64,000 bases of DNA from WHSW01 sp963846165 (lineage in GTDB: Bacteria; Actinomycetota; Thermoleophilia; Solirubrobacterales; 70-9). The stretch lies in NCBI GenBank assembly GCA_963846165.1, contig CAWJUU010000009.1, positions 62,001-126,000 of the forward strand, in the 5' to 3' direction. Positions 26,216 to 34,028 of this stretch are shown here, in pieces. Within the stretch, counting starts at the first letter, position 1, and every line of letters begins with the position of its first letter. Made by a program: the position numbers and the translations under genes. Under the pieces are notes generated by a model. That model had not been told where the DNA came from, ran no database searches, and was given only the letters and a program-made list of their open reading frames with translations.

Positions 26216-26997
26216 GCGGGACCGTGATCGCCAGCGTGAGCAGCGAGTTTCAGCGCGAGATCGTTGACTCCGGCCGGCTCGCGTCGTTCGTGTTCTTCAT
26301 CGCTCTGCTGGGCACCTTCGGGTTCATCCGCACGAGCACCTGGATGATCCGCAAGCAGGTGAGCTGGTGGCCGGGCAACGTCTCGGTCGGCGGCACCCAC
26401 GTCCATCACCTGGTCTGGGGGATCTGCGCGATGATGATCTTCGGCTACGTCGGTGTCGTCCACCAGCCGGACTCGCCGTGGTGGGAGATCGTCACCGTGT
26501 TCTTCGCGATCGGCATGGGGCTGGCCCTCGACGAGTTCGCCCTCTGGGTTGAGCTCAGGGACGTCTATTGGGAGAAGGAGGGGCGCAAGTCGATCGACGC
26601 GATGATCATCGCCGGCTGCCTCGCGGGCGTGCTGCTGGTGGGCCTGAGCGCCTGGGCGACGCTCGCCGACAGCGTCGAGAACGCCGTCTTCGCCTTCATC
26701 GGCTTCTTCGGCCTCGTCGGCATCGTGGTCGCGCTCGTCGACGCGGCGAAGGAGAAGTTCGTGATGGCGCTGGTCGGGCTCCTGTTCTGGCCCGCCGCGG
26801 TCGTCACCGCGCTCCGACTCGCCAAGCCTGGCTCGCTCTGGGCGCGGTTGCTCTACCGCGAGGGCAGGCTCGGGTCGCGACGACTGGAGCTCGCGCGAGC
26901 CCGCTACGAGGCGGGAGCCGGCTCCGGCTCCGGCGAGCCGCCGTCCACATCGTCCACGGAGGGCGACTCGGCGACGGCGGGCCAGATCTCGTCGTAG
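26212..26997 (+). CDS. Integral membrane protein, five to six helices
   Basis: A 261-residue protein with helices at about 24-42, 60-80, 88-108, 122-145, 152-173 and 178-195. Polar signature residues include 'VGGTHVHHLVWGI' at the start of helix 2 (three His) and 'ALDEFALW' in helix 3 (Asp-Glu), which could bind metal. The tail is hydrophilic ('GSGSGEPPSTSSTEGD'). Coupled by ATGA to the quinone oxidoreductase. Its last 94 nt overlap the 3' end of the convergent AI-2E family gene. Function not recognised. Confidence 0.8.
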   Translation: MSGTVIASVSSEFQREIVDSGRLASFVFFIALLGTFGFIRTSTWMIRKQVSWWPGNVSVGGTHVHHLVWGICAMMIFGYVGVVHQPDSPWWEIVTVFFAIGMGLALDEFALWVELRDVYWEKEGRKSIDAMIIAGCLAGVLLVGLSAWATLADSVENAVFAFIGFFGLVGIVVALVDAAKEKFVMALVGLLFWPAAVVTALRLAKPGSLWARLLYREGRLGSRRLELARARYEAGAGSGSGEPPSTSSTEGDSATAGQISS

Positions 26998-28031
26998 ATC
27001 GCCCCGAGCGAGGCGGCGATTGGGATCGCGAGCAGCGCCCCGAGGATGCCGGCGAGCTGGGCGCCCGCGAGCACGACGACGATCGCGACCACCGGGTGGA
27101 TGCGCACAGCGCTGCGATAGAAGATCGGCTGGATCACCCGGTCCTGCACCTGTTGATAGATCAGGAACAGCGCCGCCCACGCGATCAGCGCGGTGGGGAA
27201 GTCGTGCAGCGCCGCCACCACGGCCACGAACAGCCCCCCGATCGTGAACCCGACCAGCGGCACGAGGTCGAAGATGGCGACCAGAACGGCGAGCGGCACC
27301 GCCAGCTCGACGCCGAGCAGCTCGAGCGAGAGCCAGGTGAAGACCCCGGCCATCGCGGCGAGCAGGAGGTTGACTGAGACGTAGGAGCGCACGATCTGTG
27401 CGATCCGCTCGCCGGCGCGGCGGACGCGGTCGCGGTGGTCGTCGCGCAGCCGCGAGATCCCGCGCTCGAACTGGCGCCCGCCGTCGAGGAGCAGGAAGTA
27501 GGAGATCGTCAGCACGACGATCGCCTCGACCAGGTTGCCGAGGACGCCGACGGTGATGTCCTTGGCCGCGCCGGCGGCATCGCCGAGCTTAGACGGCAGC
27601 TGTGACGCCTCCTGGCTGAGCAGCTTGGTGAGGTCGTACTTCTCGTTCAGCTCGGCGAACGCGCCGCTCTTCTCGGCCCAGTCCTCGAAGTCCTTGACGT
27701 AGGTGGGCAGCTGCGTGCCGAGCTGCTCGACCTCCCGCACGATCGGCGGGATTACCTCGAGGACGAGGAAGCCGAAGAAGACGAAGAAGACGAAGTAGGC
27801 GACCAGGACCGCGAGCCAGCGCGGCAGCGAACGTCCCCGGATGCGGGCCCGCAGGACCAGGTCGACGAGCGGGCTCAGCGCCAGAGCGAGGAAGACCCCC
27901 GCGAGCAGCCAGCGGACCGTCGTTCGGACCTCGACGATCACGTGCTCGAGCAGCAGCGCAACGCCGATCGAGACGAGGACGATCGCCGCGACCTTGAACA
28001 CTGCCCGGGCCTCTATGCGTGAGGCAATCAT
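26904..28031 (-). CDS. AI-2E family (PerM/YdiK-like) transporter
   Basis: A 375-residue membrane protein with the family's helix pairs: 'VRWLLAGVFLALALSPLVDLVL', 'WLAVLVAYFVFFVFFGFLVLEVIPPIVREV', a long soluble loop, 'LVEAIVVLTISYFLLLDGGRQFERGI', then the conserved C-terminal block 'VPLAVLVAIFDLVPLVGFTIGG', 'ALFLIYQQVQDRVIQPIFYRSAVRIHPVVAIVVVLAGAQLAGILGALLAIPIAASLGAIY'. Members export AI-2 or act as Na/H antiporters; the substrate cannot be told here. Starts 54 nt from the divergent leuA leader peptide. Confidence 0.93.
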   Translation of the reverse strand: MIASRIEARAVFKVAAIVLVSIGVALLLEHVIVEVRTTVRWLLAGVFLALALSPLVDLVLRARIRGRSLPRWLAVLVAYFVFFVFFGFLVLEVIPPIVREVEQLGTQLPTYVKDFEDWAEKSGAFAELNEKYDLTKLLSQEASQLPSKLGDAAGAAKDITVGVLGNLVEAIVVLTISYFLLLDGGRQFERGISRLRDDHRDRVRRAGERIAQIVRSYVSVNLLLAAMAGVFTWLSLELLGVELAVPLAVLVAIFDLVPLVGFTIGGLFVAVVAALHDFPTALIAWAALFLIYQQVQDRVIQPIFYRSAVRIHPVVAIVVVLAGAQLAGILGALLAIPIAASLGAIYDEIWPAVAESPSVDDVDGGSPEPEPAPAS

Positions 28032-28085
28032 TCGAAGCTCCGGGGACCGTTTCGCCGTGCGCGTGCGCTACCCTGCGCCTACCGC

Positions 28086-28145
28086 ATGACCCACCGGCTC
28101 CACAGCCTGGCGCTTCTCCTTCTCCTCCCCCTCCGGGGGGAATAG
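28086..28145 (+). CDS. Leucine-rich leader peptide of leuA
   Basis: A 19-codon frame, MTHRLHSLALLLLLPLRGE, ending TAG at 28143-28145, lies 116 nt before leuA. Eight of 19 residues are Leu, five in a row (28113-28127, codons CTT CTC CTT CTC CTC). This is the hallmark of a leucine attenuator peptide. A CCCCC-TCC-GGGGG hairpin (28127-28139) follows directly. The stretch 28115-28122 (TCTCCTTC) is perfectly complementary to the leuA ribosome-binding site GAAGGAGA at 28249-28256. No good ribosome-binding site precedes the ATG, so it may be leaderless. Confidence 0.72.
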   Translation: MTHRLHSLALLLLLPLRGE

Positions 28146-28189
28146 CGCTGGGCGGCGCGAGAGCCGCGAGATACAGGTCATTCGAGTGA

Positions 28190-28235
28190 GGCGGAGTCCG
28201 AAGGACGAAGCCGAGCCCCGCCGCTGTTGAGGCGG
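28190..28235 (+). repeat. Double-hairpin element, copy 2 (leuA leader)
   Basis: Hairpin A (28190-28212): outer stem GGC/GCC, internal loop GGA/GAA, inner stem GUCC/GGAC closed by a GAA loop. Linker GAGCC. Hairpin B (28218-28235): stem CCGCC/GGCGG with loop GCUGUUGA. It lies between the leucine leader peptide and the leuA ribosome-binding site, flanked by ATTCGAG direct repeats (28180-28186 and 28240-28246). Same architecture as copies at 21502-21548 (minus strand) and 36041-36082. Confidence 0.75.
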
Positions 28236-28248
28236 CAGATTCGAGAGG

Positions 28249-28261
28249 GAAGGAGAGGGCG
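28249..28261 (+). promoter_or_regulatory. leuA ribosome-binding site, complementary to the Leu codons of the leader
   Basis: GAAGGAGA (28249-28256) lies 5 nt before the leuA ATG at 28262. It can base-pair over 8 nt without mismatch with TCTCCTTC in the leader peptide's Leu-codon run (28115-28122). If the leader is idle this pairing would hide the site; a ribosome stalled on Leu codons would free it. The mechanism is inference. Confidence 0.5.
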
Positions 28262-29875
28262 ATGAGCCCAGACAGTTCCGTACACGCACCGGAGGTAGCC
28301 GACACCGACCGCGTTCGGATCTTCGACACGACGCTTCGCGACGGCGAGCAGTCGCCGGGGATCTCGCTCAACACGAGCGAGAAGGTCGAGATCGCCCACC
28401 AGCTCGCGCGGCTCGGCGTGGACGTGATCGAGGCCGGATTCCCGATCACCTCTCCGGGCGATGCGGAGGCCGTCGAGGGGATCGCCCGCAAGGTCGAGGG
28501 ACCGGTGATCTGCGGCCTCTCGCGCACCCACAAGGCCGACATCGACGCGGCCTGGGGTGCGATCAAGGACGCCGAGCGACCGCGGATCCACACCTTCATC
28601 TCGACCTCCGACATCCACATCACTCACCAGCTCCAGACCACCCGCGACGACGTCAAGGGCCAGGCGAAGGCGGCGGTCGCGCTGGCGAGGTCCTACTGCG
28701 AGGACGTCGAGTTCTCGCCCATGGATGCCACCCGCGCCGACGTGGAGTTCACCGCTGAGGTCTGCGCGATTGCCGTCGCCGAGGGTGCGACCACGGTCAA
28801 CATCCCCGACACCGTCGGCTACACGACGCCCGAGGAGTACGCGCGCTACTTCGCCCGCCTCTACGAGCTCGCCCCCGAGCTGCGCGGGGTCGAGCTCTCC
28901 GTCCACTGCCACGACGACCTCGGGCTCGCGGTCGCCAACTCCTACGCCGGGCTGCTCGCCGGCGCTCGCCAGGTCGAATGCGCGGTCAACGGGATCGGCG
29001 AGCGGGCGGGCAACTGCTCGCTCGAGGAGATCGTGATGCTGCTTCGGACCCGCCGCGACGAGCACGGCCTCGATACGACGCTCGACACCCGCGAGCTCGC
29101 CCGCACCAGCCGCATGGTGACCCGCTTCACCGGCTACGCGGTGCAGCCGAACAAGGCGATCGTCGGTCGCAACGCGTTCGCGCACGAGGCGGGCATCCAC
29201 CAGGACGGCGTGCTCAAGGAGCGCACCACCTACGAGATCATGGACGCTCGCGATGTCGGCCTCGAGTCAAACTCGATCGTGCTCGGCAAGCATTCCGGCC
29301 GCCACGCCCTGCGCGACGCGCTCGAGCAGCTCGGCTTCAAGGTCGAGGGCAATGCGCTCAACCAGGCGTTTCGGCGCTTCAAGGAGATCGCTGACAAGAA
29401 GAAGCAGGTGACGGCGCTTGACCTCGAGGCGATCGTCTCCGACCGGCTCCGCGAGGGTTCGGCCGGCTACGAGCTCGCCTGGTTCGACGTTGAGGCATCC
29501 TCGCGCCGGGAGCCGAGGGCGACGGTTGCGGTGACGATGCCCGACCGCGCGGAAGCGGTCGGCGAGTCCGGCGGCGATGGGCCCGTGGACGCGATCTTCG
29601 GCGCGATCCGGGTAGCGACCGGCGTCGAGTCCGAGCTGCGCCAGTACACGGTCTCGGCGGTGACCGAGGGTGAGGACGCGCTCGGCGAGGTCACGGCGAT
29701 GGTCCGCGCCCACGGCCGGCTCGCGAGCGGCCAGGGCGTTGCCACCGACATCCTTGAGGCCTCCGCCCGCGCCTATATCCGCGCGCTCTCGAACGCGCTC
29801 GAGGGGGCGGCGGTGCGCGAGGCCGAGGGCGTCGCCGCCGCCGCCGCGAGCGAGCCGGCGACGCCGGGGCCGTAG
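28262..29875 (+). CDS. leuA: 2-Isopropylmalate synthase
   Basis: Condenses acetyl-CoA with 2-ketoisovalerate, the committed step to leucine. TIM-barrel domain: 'RIFDTTLRDGEQSPGISLNTSEKVEIAHQL' (residues 20-49), 'GLSRTHKADIDAAW', 'PDTVGYTTPEEYA', metal-binding 'VHCHDDLGLAVANSYAG' near 214, and 'NGIGERAGNCSLEEIVM'. Accessory 'FTGYAVQPNKAIVGRNAFAHEAGIHQDGVLK', then the C-terminal LeuA regulatory domain (about 395-515) that binds leucine. 537 aa. Leader peptide plus structured element upstream indicate regulation by leucine supply. Confidence 0.96.
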   Translation: MSPDSSVHAPEVADTDRVRIFDTTLRDGEQSPGISLNTSEKVEIAHQLARLGVDVIEAGFPITSPGDAEAVEGIARKVEGPVICGLSRTHKADIDAAWGAIKDAERPRIHTFISTSDIHITHQLQTTRDDVKGQAKAAVALARSYCEDVEFSPMDATRADVEFTAEVCAIAVAEGATTVNIPDTVGYTTPEEYARYFARLYELAPELRGVELSVHCHDDLGLAVANSYAGLLAGARQVECAVNGIGERAGNCSLEEIVMLLRTRRDEHGLDTTLDTRELARTSRMVTRFTGYAVQPNKAIVGRNAFAHEAGIHQDGVLKERTTYEIMDARDVGLESNSIVLGKHSGRHALRDALEQLGFKVEGNALNQAFRRFKEIADKKKQVTALDLEAIVSDRLREGSAGYELAWFDVEASSRREPRATVAVTMPDRAEAVGESGGDGPVDAIFGAIRVATGVESELRQYTVSAVTEGEDALGEVTAMVRAHGRLASGQGVATDILEASARAYIRALSNALEGAAVREAEGVAAAAASEPATPGP

Positions 29876-29930
29876 GCGCGGCGATCAGCGCCGTCTTCGG
29901 CCTGGCTCGGGCGCAGCTCGTCGCGATAGA

Positions 29931-30396
29931 TTCCCGCCTGGCGCGCTCGACGGACGCAAAGCACTGATCACCGGCGCCTCGTCCGGAATCGGCGAGGCGA
30001 CCGCCGAGGCGCTCGTCGCCGAAGGCGCCGCCGTCGCCCTCGGAGCGCGGCGCAAGGAACGCCTCGACGAGCTCGCCGGCCGGATCGACGACGGCAGCGG
30101 CACGGCGGTGGCGATCGAAGCCGACATCGGCGACGAGGAGCAGGCCAAGTCGCTGGTCGAGAAGGCGCACGCCGAGCTCGGTGGCCTCGACACCTTGGTC
30201 AACAACGCCGGCGTGATGTTGCTCGGGCCGCTGCAGGGCGCCGACCCGGCCGAGTGGCGGACGATGATCGAGGTCAACCTGCTCGGGCTTCTCTATTGCA
30301 CCCACTACGCCCTGCCGCTGATCCGTGACGGCGGGGGAGGGGACGTCGTCAACGTCTCTTCGGTTGCCGGACGCACCGCCTCCTCGGTCGGGCGTC
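29931..30396 (+). pseudogene. Truncated short-chain dehydrogenase/reductase
   Basis: The SDR N-terminal half is clear: 'GALDGRKALITGASSGIGEATAEALVAEGAAVALGARR' (NAD motif TGxxxGIG), 'ADIGDEEQAKSLVEKAHAELGGLDTLVNNAGVML' (NNAG), 'VNVSSVAGRTA' (catalytic Ser). It then breaks at 'SSVGRLNDKW', before the YxxxK active site, and runs into unrelated sequence. There is also no start codon at the expected place. It is therefore a remnant truncated at both ends. The junction near 30396 (lower-GC 'TCTAAATGACAAATGGG') looks like a deletion or insertion endpoint. Confidence 0.72.
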
Positions 30397-30713
30397 TAAA
30401 TGACAAATGGGTGTGTCGGCTACTCGGATCCGAGGCCGGGAGCGGTACGAACAACATCGAGCGCAAGGGTGACGACGGCGAGCCAGCGGTTCGTGATCAG
30501 CGAGACGATCATGGTTGATGCGCTGAGTGCGATGTCGATTGACATGCGAGAGACGCGCGAGCGACTCGACGAGATCGGCGACGACTCGCAAACTGCATCG
30601 CGAGACGCTGTTCGCGCTCCTCGATCGGCTCGAGGAACTGCGCCCCTGAGCGCGTGACCGCGGTTCCGCGGAACCGCTCTCCATAGACAAGCGTCCGTGA
30701 TAACGTACAACGC
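30397..30713. other. Region of gene debris between the SDR remnant and the XRE regulator
   Basis: No intact gene. A plus-strand stretch from 30540 encodes 'MRETRERLDEIGDD', and after a frame change 'LFALLDRLEELRP' followed by TGA at 30652, which reads as one small helical protein broken by a frameshift. The 18-bp palindrome at 30660-30677 is listed separately. A perfect 12-bp palindrome CTCGGATCCGAG lies at 30423-30434. Confidence 0.4.
30660..30677. promoter_or_regulatory. Perfect 18-bp palindrome upstream of XRE-cupin regulator
   Basis: GCGGTTCCGCGGAACCGC is a perfect dyad 36 nt before the GTG of the XRE-cupin gene. It could be an operator (autoregulation, as usual for XRE proteins) or the stem of a terminator; no T-run follows. 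Confidence 0.5.
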
Positions 30714-31298
30714 GTGAGCGCGGTGGTGACACGCGACGGCGTCGCCGTGGGGGCCCGGGTCAGGGCCCTGCGCGAGGCGATGGACCTCTCGCTGCGCGAT
30801 CTCGCCGAGCGCAGCGGCGTCTCGGCGCCGATGCTCTCCCAGGTCGAGCGCGGCGAGACCAGCCCGACGCTGGTCACCGCCGAGCGGATCGCGGCCGGCC
30901 TCGATCTCACCCTGTCGCAGCTCCTGCGCCTCGACGAACGCGCGCACGTGGTCGTGATCCGTGCCGGCGAGCGCCGCCGCCGGGCTCGCCGGGGGCATCG
31001 CACCGAGGAGCTCACCCCGCCGCTGCCCGGCCAGCGCGCCGACGTCTCCGTGCACGTGCTCGAGCCCGGCGCCGCCACCGGGCGGGCCGGCGACCCGCCA
31101 CTGCACGAGCCGGGCGCCCGCGAAACCGCGGTCGTGCTCTCGGGCAAGGTGACGCTGATGATCGACGACGAGCGCCACGACCTGGCGACGGGTGACAGCG
31201 TCACCTTCGACGCCGACCTCCCCCACCAGTTCGAGAACCAGGGCGACGAGCGGGCCGAGTTCCTGGCCGTCGTCGCCGCCGGCCTGCGGAGGAGCTAG
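30714..31298 (+). CDS. XRE-family regulator with C-terminal cupin
   Basis: A 194-residue regulator. The N-terminal helix-turn-helix 'GARVRALREAMDLSLRDLAERSGVSAPMLSQVERGETSPTLVTAERIAAGL' (about 11-62) is of XRE/HTH_3 type. The C-terminal cupin (about 110-190) includes 'LHEPGARETAVVLSGKVTLMIDDERHDLATGDSVTFDADLPHQFEN'. This is the MerR-unlike, PuuR/SutR type of ligand-sensing repressor. It lies 8 nt upstream of leuC, so it may regulate the leuCD operon or simply be transcribed with it. GTG start. Confidence 0.9.
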   Translation: MSAVVTRDGVAVGARVRALREAMDLSLRDLAERSGVSAPMLSQVERGETSPTLVTAERIAAGLDLTLSQLLRLDERAHVVVIRAGERRRRARRGHRTEELTPPLPGQRADVSVHVLEPGAATGRAGDPPLHEPGARETAVVLSGKVTLMIDDERHDLATGDSVTFDADLPHQFENQGDERAEFLAVVAAGLRRS

Positions 31299-31306
31299 AC
31301 GACCTG

Positions 31307-32674
31307 ATGGCGCAGACGATGTTCGACAAGATCTGGGCGGCCCACGAGGTCGCCGACGGGCTGATCTACGTCGACCTCCATCTCGTCCACGAGGTCACCT
31401 CGGCGCAGGCGTTCGACGGGTTGCGGCTCGAGGGCCGCGGGGTGCGCCGGCCCGAGCGCACGATCGCGACCGCCGACCACAACGTGCCCACGGACGGCAC
31501 CGCGGCCGCCCGGCTGATCGCCGACGAGCTCTCGCGGGTCCAGGTCGAGACCCTGGAGCGCAACTGCGCGGAGTTCGGGATCCCGATCTACTCGCTCGGC
31601 TCCGACCGCCAGGGAATCGTCCACGTGATCGGCCCCGAGCTCGGCCTGAGCCAGCCGGGAGCCACGATCGTCTGCGGCGACAGCCACACCTCGACCCATG
31701 GCGCCTTCGGCGCGCTTGCGTTCGGGATCGGCACCTCGGAGGTCGAGCACGTGCTCGCGACCCAGTGCCTGGTCCAGAAGCGCCCGCAGACGATGCGGAT
31801 CTCCTACTCGGGCGAGCTCGGGGCGGGGGTGACCGCGAAGGACATGATCCTGGCGACGATCGGCAGGCTCGGCACCGGCGGCATGGTCGGCCACGCGGTC
31901 GAGTACGCAGGGGAGACGATCGGCGGGCTCTCGATGGAGAACCGGATGACGATCTGCAACATGACGATCGAAGGCGGTGGCCGGGCGGGGATGATCGTGC
32001 CCGATGAGACCACCTTCGGCTGGGTCGACGGCCGCCCCGCCGCGCCCGCCGATTTCGACGCCGCGGTCGAAGCCTGGCGCCGGCTTCCGACCGACGACGG
32101 CGCCGCCTTCGACACAGAGGTTGCGATCGACGCATCGTCGCTCTCGCCGATGGTCACCTGGGGGACCAACCCCGGCCAGGTCGTCGAGGTGACGGAAGCC
32201 GTTCCGGAGCCGTCGAGCGAGACCGAGGAGCGGGCGCTGCGCTACATGGACCTCGAGCCCGGAAGAGCGATCGAGGAGATCGAGCTCGACCGTGTGTTCA
32301 TCGGCTCGTGCACGAACTCGCGCATCGGCGACCTGCGCGAGGCGGCCTCGATTGTCGGCGGGCGCCGAGTCGCCGCAACGGTCAGCGCGATGGTCGTCCC
32401 CGGCTCGGCGCAGGTCAAGGCGCAGGCCGAGGCCGAGGGTCTCGACGAGGTCTTCCGCGCCGCCGGCTTCGACTGGCGCAGCGCCGGCTGCTCGATGTGC
32501 CTGGGCATGAACCCCGACATCCTCGCCGAGGGTGAGCGCTGCGCCTCGACCTCGAACCGCAACTTCGAGGGCCGCCAGGGCAAGGGCGGTCGCACTCACC
32601 TGGTGAGCCCTCAGATGGCCGCCGCGGCCGCGATCGAGGGCCGCTTCGTCGACATCCGGGAGTGGGCTCGGTGA
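31307..32674 (+). CDS. leuC: 3-Isopropylmalate dehydratase, large subunit
   Basis: Catalytic half of isopropylmalate isomerase, holding a 4Fe-4S cluster. 'MFDKIWAAHEVADG' is the family start. The cluster ligands are the Cys in 'IGSCTNSRIGDLR' (about 334) and the pair in 'AGCSMCLGMNPD' (about 395 and 398). 'VCGDSHTSTHGAFGALAFGIGTSEVEHVLATQ' and 'SNRNFEGRQGKGGRTHLVSP' are typical. 455 aa. Stop overlaps the leuD start. Confidence 0.97.
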   Translation: MAQTMFDKIWAAHEVADGLIYVDLHLVHEVTSAQAFDGLRLEGRGVRRPERTIATADHNVPTDGTAAARLIADELSRVQVETLERNCAEFGIPIYSLGSDRQGIVHVIGPELGLSQPGATIVCGDSHTSTHGAFGALAFGIGTSEVEHVLATQCLVQKRPQTMRISYSGELGAGVTAKDMILATIGRLGTGGMVGHAVEYAGETIGGLSMENRMTICNMTIEGGGRAGMIVPDETTFGWVDGRPAAPADFDAAVEAWRRLPTDDGAAFDTEVAIDASSLSPMVTWGTNPGQVVEVTEAVPEPSSETEERALRYMDLEPGRAIEEIELDRVFIGSCTNSRIGDLREAASIVGGRRVAATVSAMVVPGSAQVKAQAEAEGLDEVFRAAGFDWRSAGCSMCLGMNPDILAEGERCASTSNRNFEGRQGKGGRTHLVSPQMAAAAAIEGRFVDIREWAR

Positions 32675-33237
32675 ATCCGGTTGAGATCATCGAGGGTGGG
32701 GTTTCGTTCCTCGACCGCGCCGATGTCGACACCGACCAGATCATCCCGAAGCAGTTCCTGAAGCGGGTCGAGCGCACCGGGTTCGGCGAGTTCCTCTTCT
32801 ACGACTGGATCCGCGACGGCGAGATCGAGCTCGAGCCGAACCCGATCCTGGTTGCGGGCCCGAACTTCGGCTGCGGGTCCTCGCGCGAGCACGCGCCCTG
32901 GGCGCTTCAGGACTTCGGCTTCGAGGCGATCATCGCGCCCTCTTTCGCCGACATCTTCTACGGCAACTGCACCAAGATCGGCCTGCTGCCGGTGATCCTG
33001 CCCGCCGAGCACTGTCGCGGCGTCGCCGAGACCGGCGCCGCCCGGGTCGACCTCGACGACCAGACGGTCGTCTACGGCGACGGCGGCGTCGTCCGCTTCG
33101 ACATCGACGAGGAGGTAAAGCACCGCCTCTATCACGGACTCGACGACATCGGGATCACGCTTCAGCGGGAGGACCTGATCTCGTCCTACGAGCAGGCCGC
33201 CGGCCCCGGGCACGGCTCGCCGACGACGCAGCTGTGA
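32671..33237 (+). CDS. leuD: 3-Isopropylmalate dehydratase, small subunit
   Basis: Swivel-domain subunit that completes the LeuCD active site. 'DVDTDQIIPKQFLKRV' (about 20-35) and 'NFGCGSSREHAPWALQDFGFEAIIAPSFADIFYGNCTKIGLLPV' (about 65-108) are diagnostic. GTG at 32671 overlaps the leuC TGA (GTGA) and gives 188 aa; a second in-frame GTG lies at 32662. Stop overlaps the next gene's GTG. Confidence 0.97.
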   Translation: MNPVEIIEGGVSFLDRADVDTDQIIPKQFLKRVERTGFGEFLFYDWIRDGEIELEPNPILVAGPNFGCGSSREHAPWALQDFGFEAIIAPSFADIFYGNCTKIGLLPVILPAEHCRGVAETGAARVDLDDQTVVYGDGGVVRFDIDEEVKHRLYHGLDDIGITLQREDLISSYEQAAGPGHGSPTTQL

Positions 33238-34028
33238 GCGCGGGGCCCGACAGGCGCGCCGGCGGCGATGCGGTGGACTGGGATGCCGCCACCTACGACC
33301 GGGTAGCGGATCCGCAGGAGGAGTGGGGACTCGAGGTCCTCGGCCGGCTCGAGCTGCTCGGCGACGAGTCGGCGCTCGACGCCGGGTGTGGCTCTGGACG
33401 GGTGACCCGCCACCTCGCCGAGCGCCTGCCCGAGGGCAGGGTCGTCGGCGTCGATGCCTCCCCGTCGATGATCGAGCATGCGCGCGAGGCCCTCGCCCCG
33501 TTCGGCGACCGGGTCGAGCTCTTTGCCACCGACCTGCTCGAGCTGACGCTCGACCGGCCGGTGGACGTCGTCTACTCGAACGCGGTCTTTCACTGGGTCC
33601 TCGACCACGAGCGCCTCTTCGAGCGCCTGTTCGCGGCGCTGGTGCCCGGCGGGGTGATCGAGGCCCAGTGCGGGGGGCTGGGAAACGTGGCCGAGTGGAA
33701 GCGAGAGATCGAGGCGTGCGAGGGCGACGAGCGGTTCTCGCCCTACCTGCGCGGGATGCGCGACATCCACTACTTCGCCTCGGTCGACGACACCCGGGCT
33801 CGCTTGGAGCGCTGCGGGTTCGAGGTCGGGCAGATCTGGCTCGAGGACAAGGTGGTACAGCCGCGAGAGCCTCGCGCCTTCGTCCGCTCCGTCGGCCTCA
33901 CCCACCACCTCGAGCGCCTGCCGGAGGCCCTGCACGAGGAGTTCGTCGACGCCGTGCTGGGCTCGATGCCGCGACCGCTGACGCTCGAGTACGTGCGGCT
34001 CAACATCTCTGCTCGGAGGCCCGAATAG
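33234..34028 (+). CDS. Tam-like class I methyltransferase embedded in the leu operon
   Basis: A 264-residue SAM-dependent methyltransferase: 'VDWDAATYDRVADPQEEWGLEVLGRL', motif I 'ALDAGCGSGRVTRHLAERLP' (about 46-65), 'VVGVDASPSMIEHAREAL', motif IV 'VDVVYSNAVFHWVLDHERLFERLF'. The 'NAVFHWV' and 'W(D/N)AATYDRV' features match trans-aconitate 2-methyltransferase (Tam). Its GTG overlaps the leuD stop and its stop overlaps the leuB GTG, so it is fully inside the operon. Yeast Tmt1 of the same activity class also methylates 3-isopropylmalate, making that leucine intermediate a plausible substrate here. Substrate is inference. Confidence 0.85.
   Translation: MSAGPDRRAGGDAVDWDAATYDRVADPQEEWGLEVLGRLELLGDESALDAGCGSGRVTRHLAERLPEGRVVGVDASPSMIEHAREALAPFGDRVELFATDLLELTLDRPVDVVYSNAVFHWVLDHERLFERLFAALVPGGVIEAQCGGLGNVAEWKREIEACEGDERFSPYLRGMRDIHYFASVDDTRARLERCGFEVGQIWLEDKVVQPREPRAFVRSVGLTHHLERLPEALHEEFVDAVLGSMPRPLTLEYVRLNISARRPE

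Noticed and set aside
30400..30657. 85-codon plus-strand frame after the SDR remnant.
   Set aside because: Its translation is low-complexity and shifts between frames; only short pieces look protein-like. Treated as debris.
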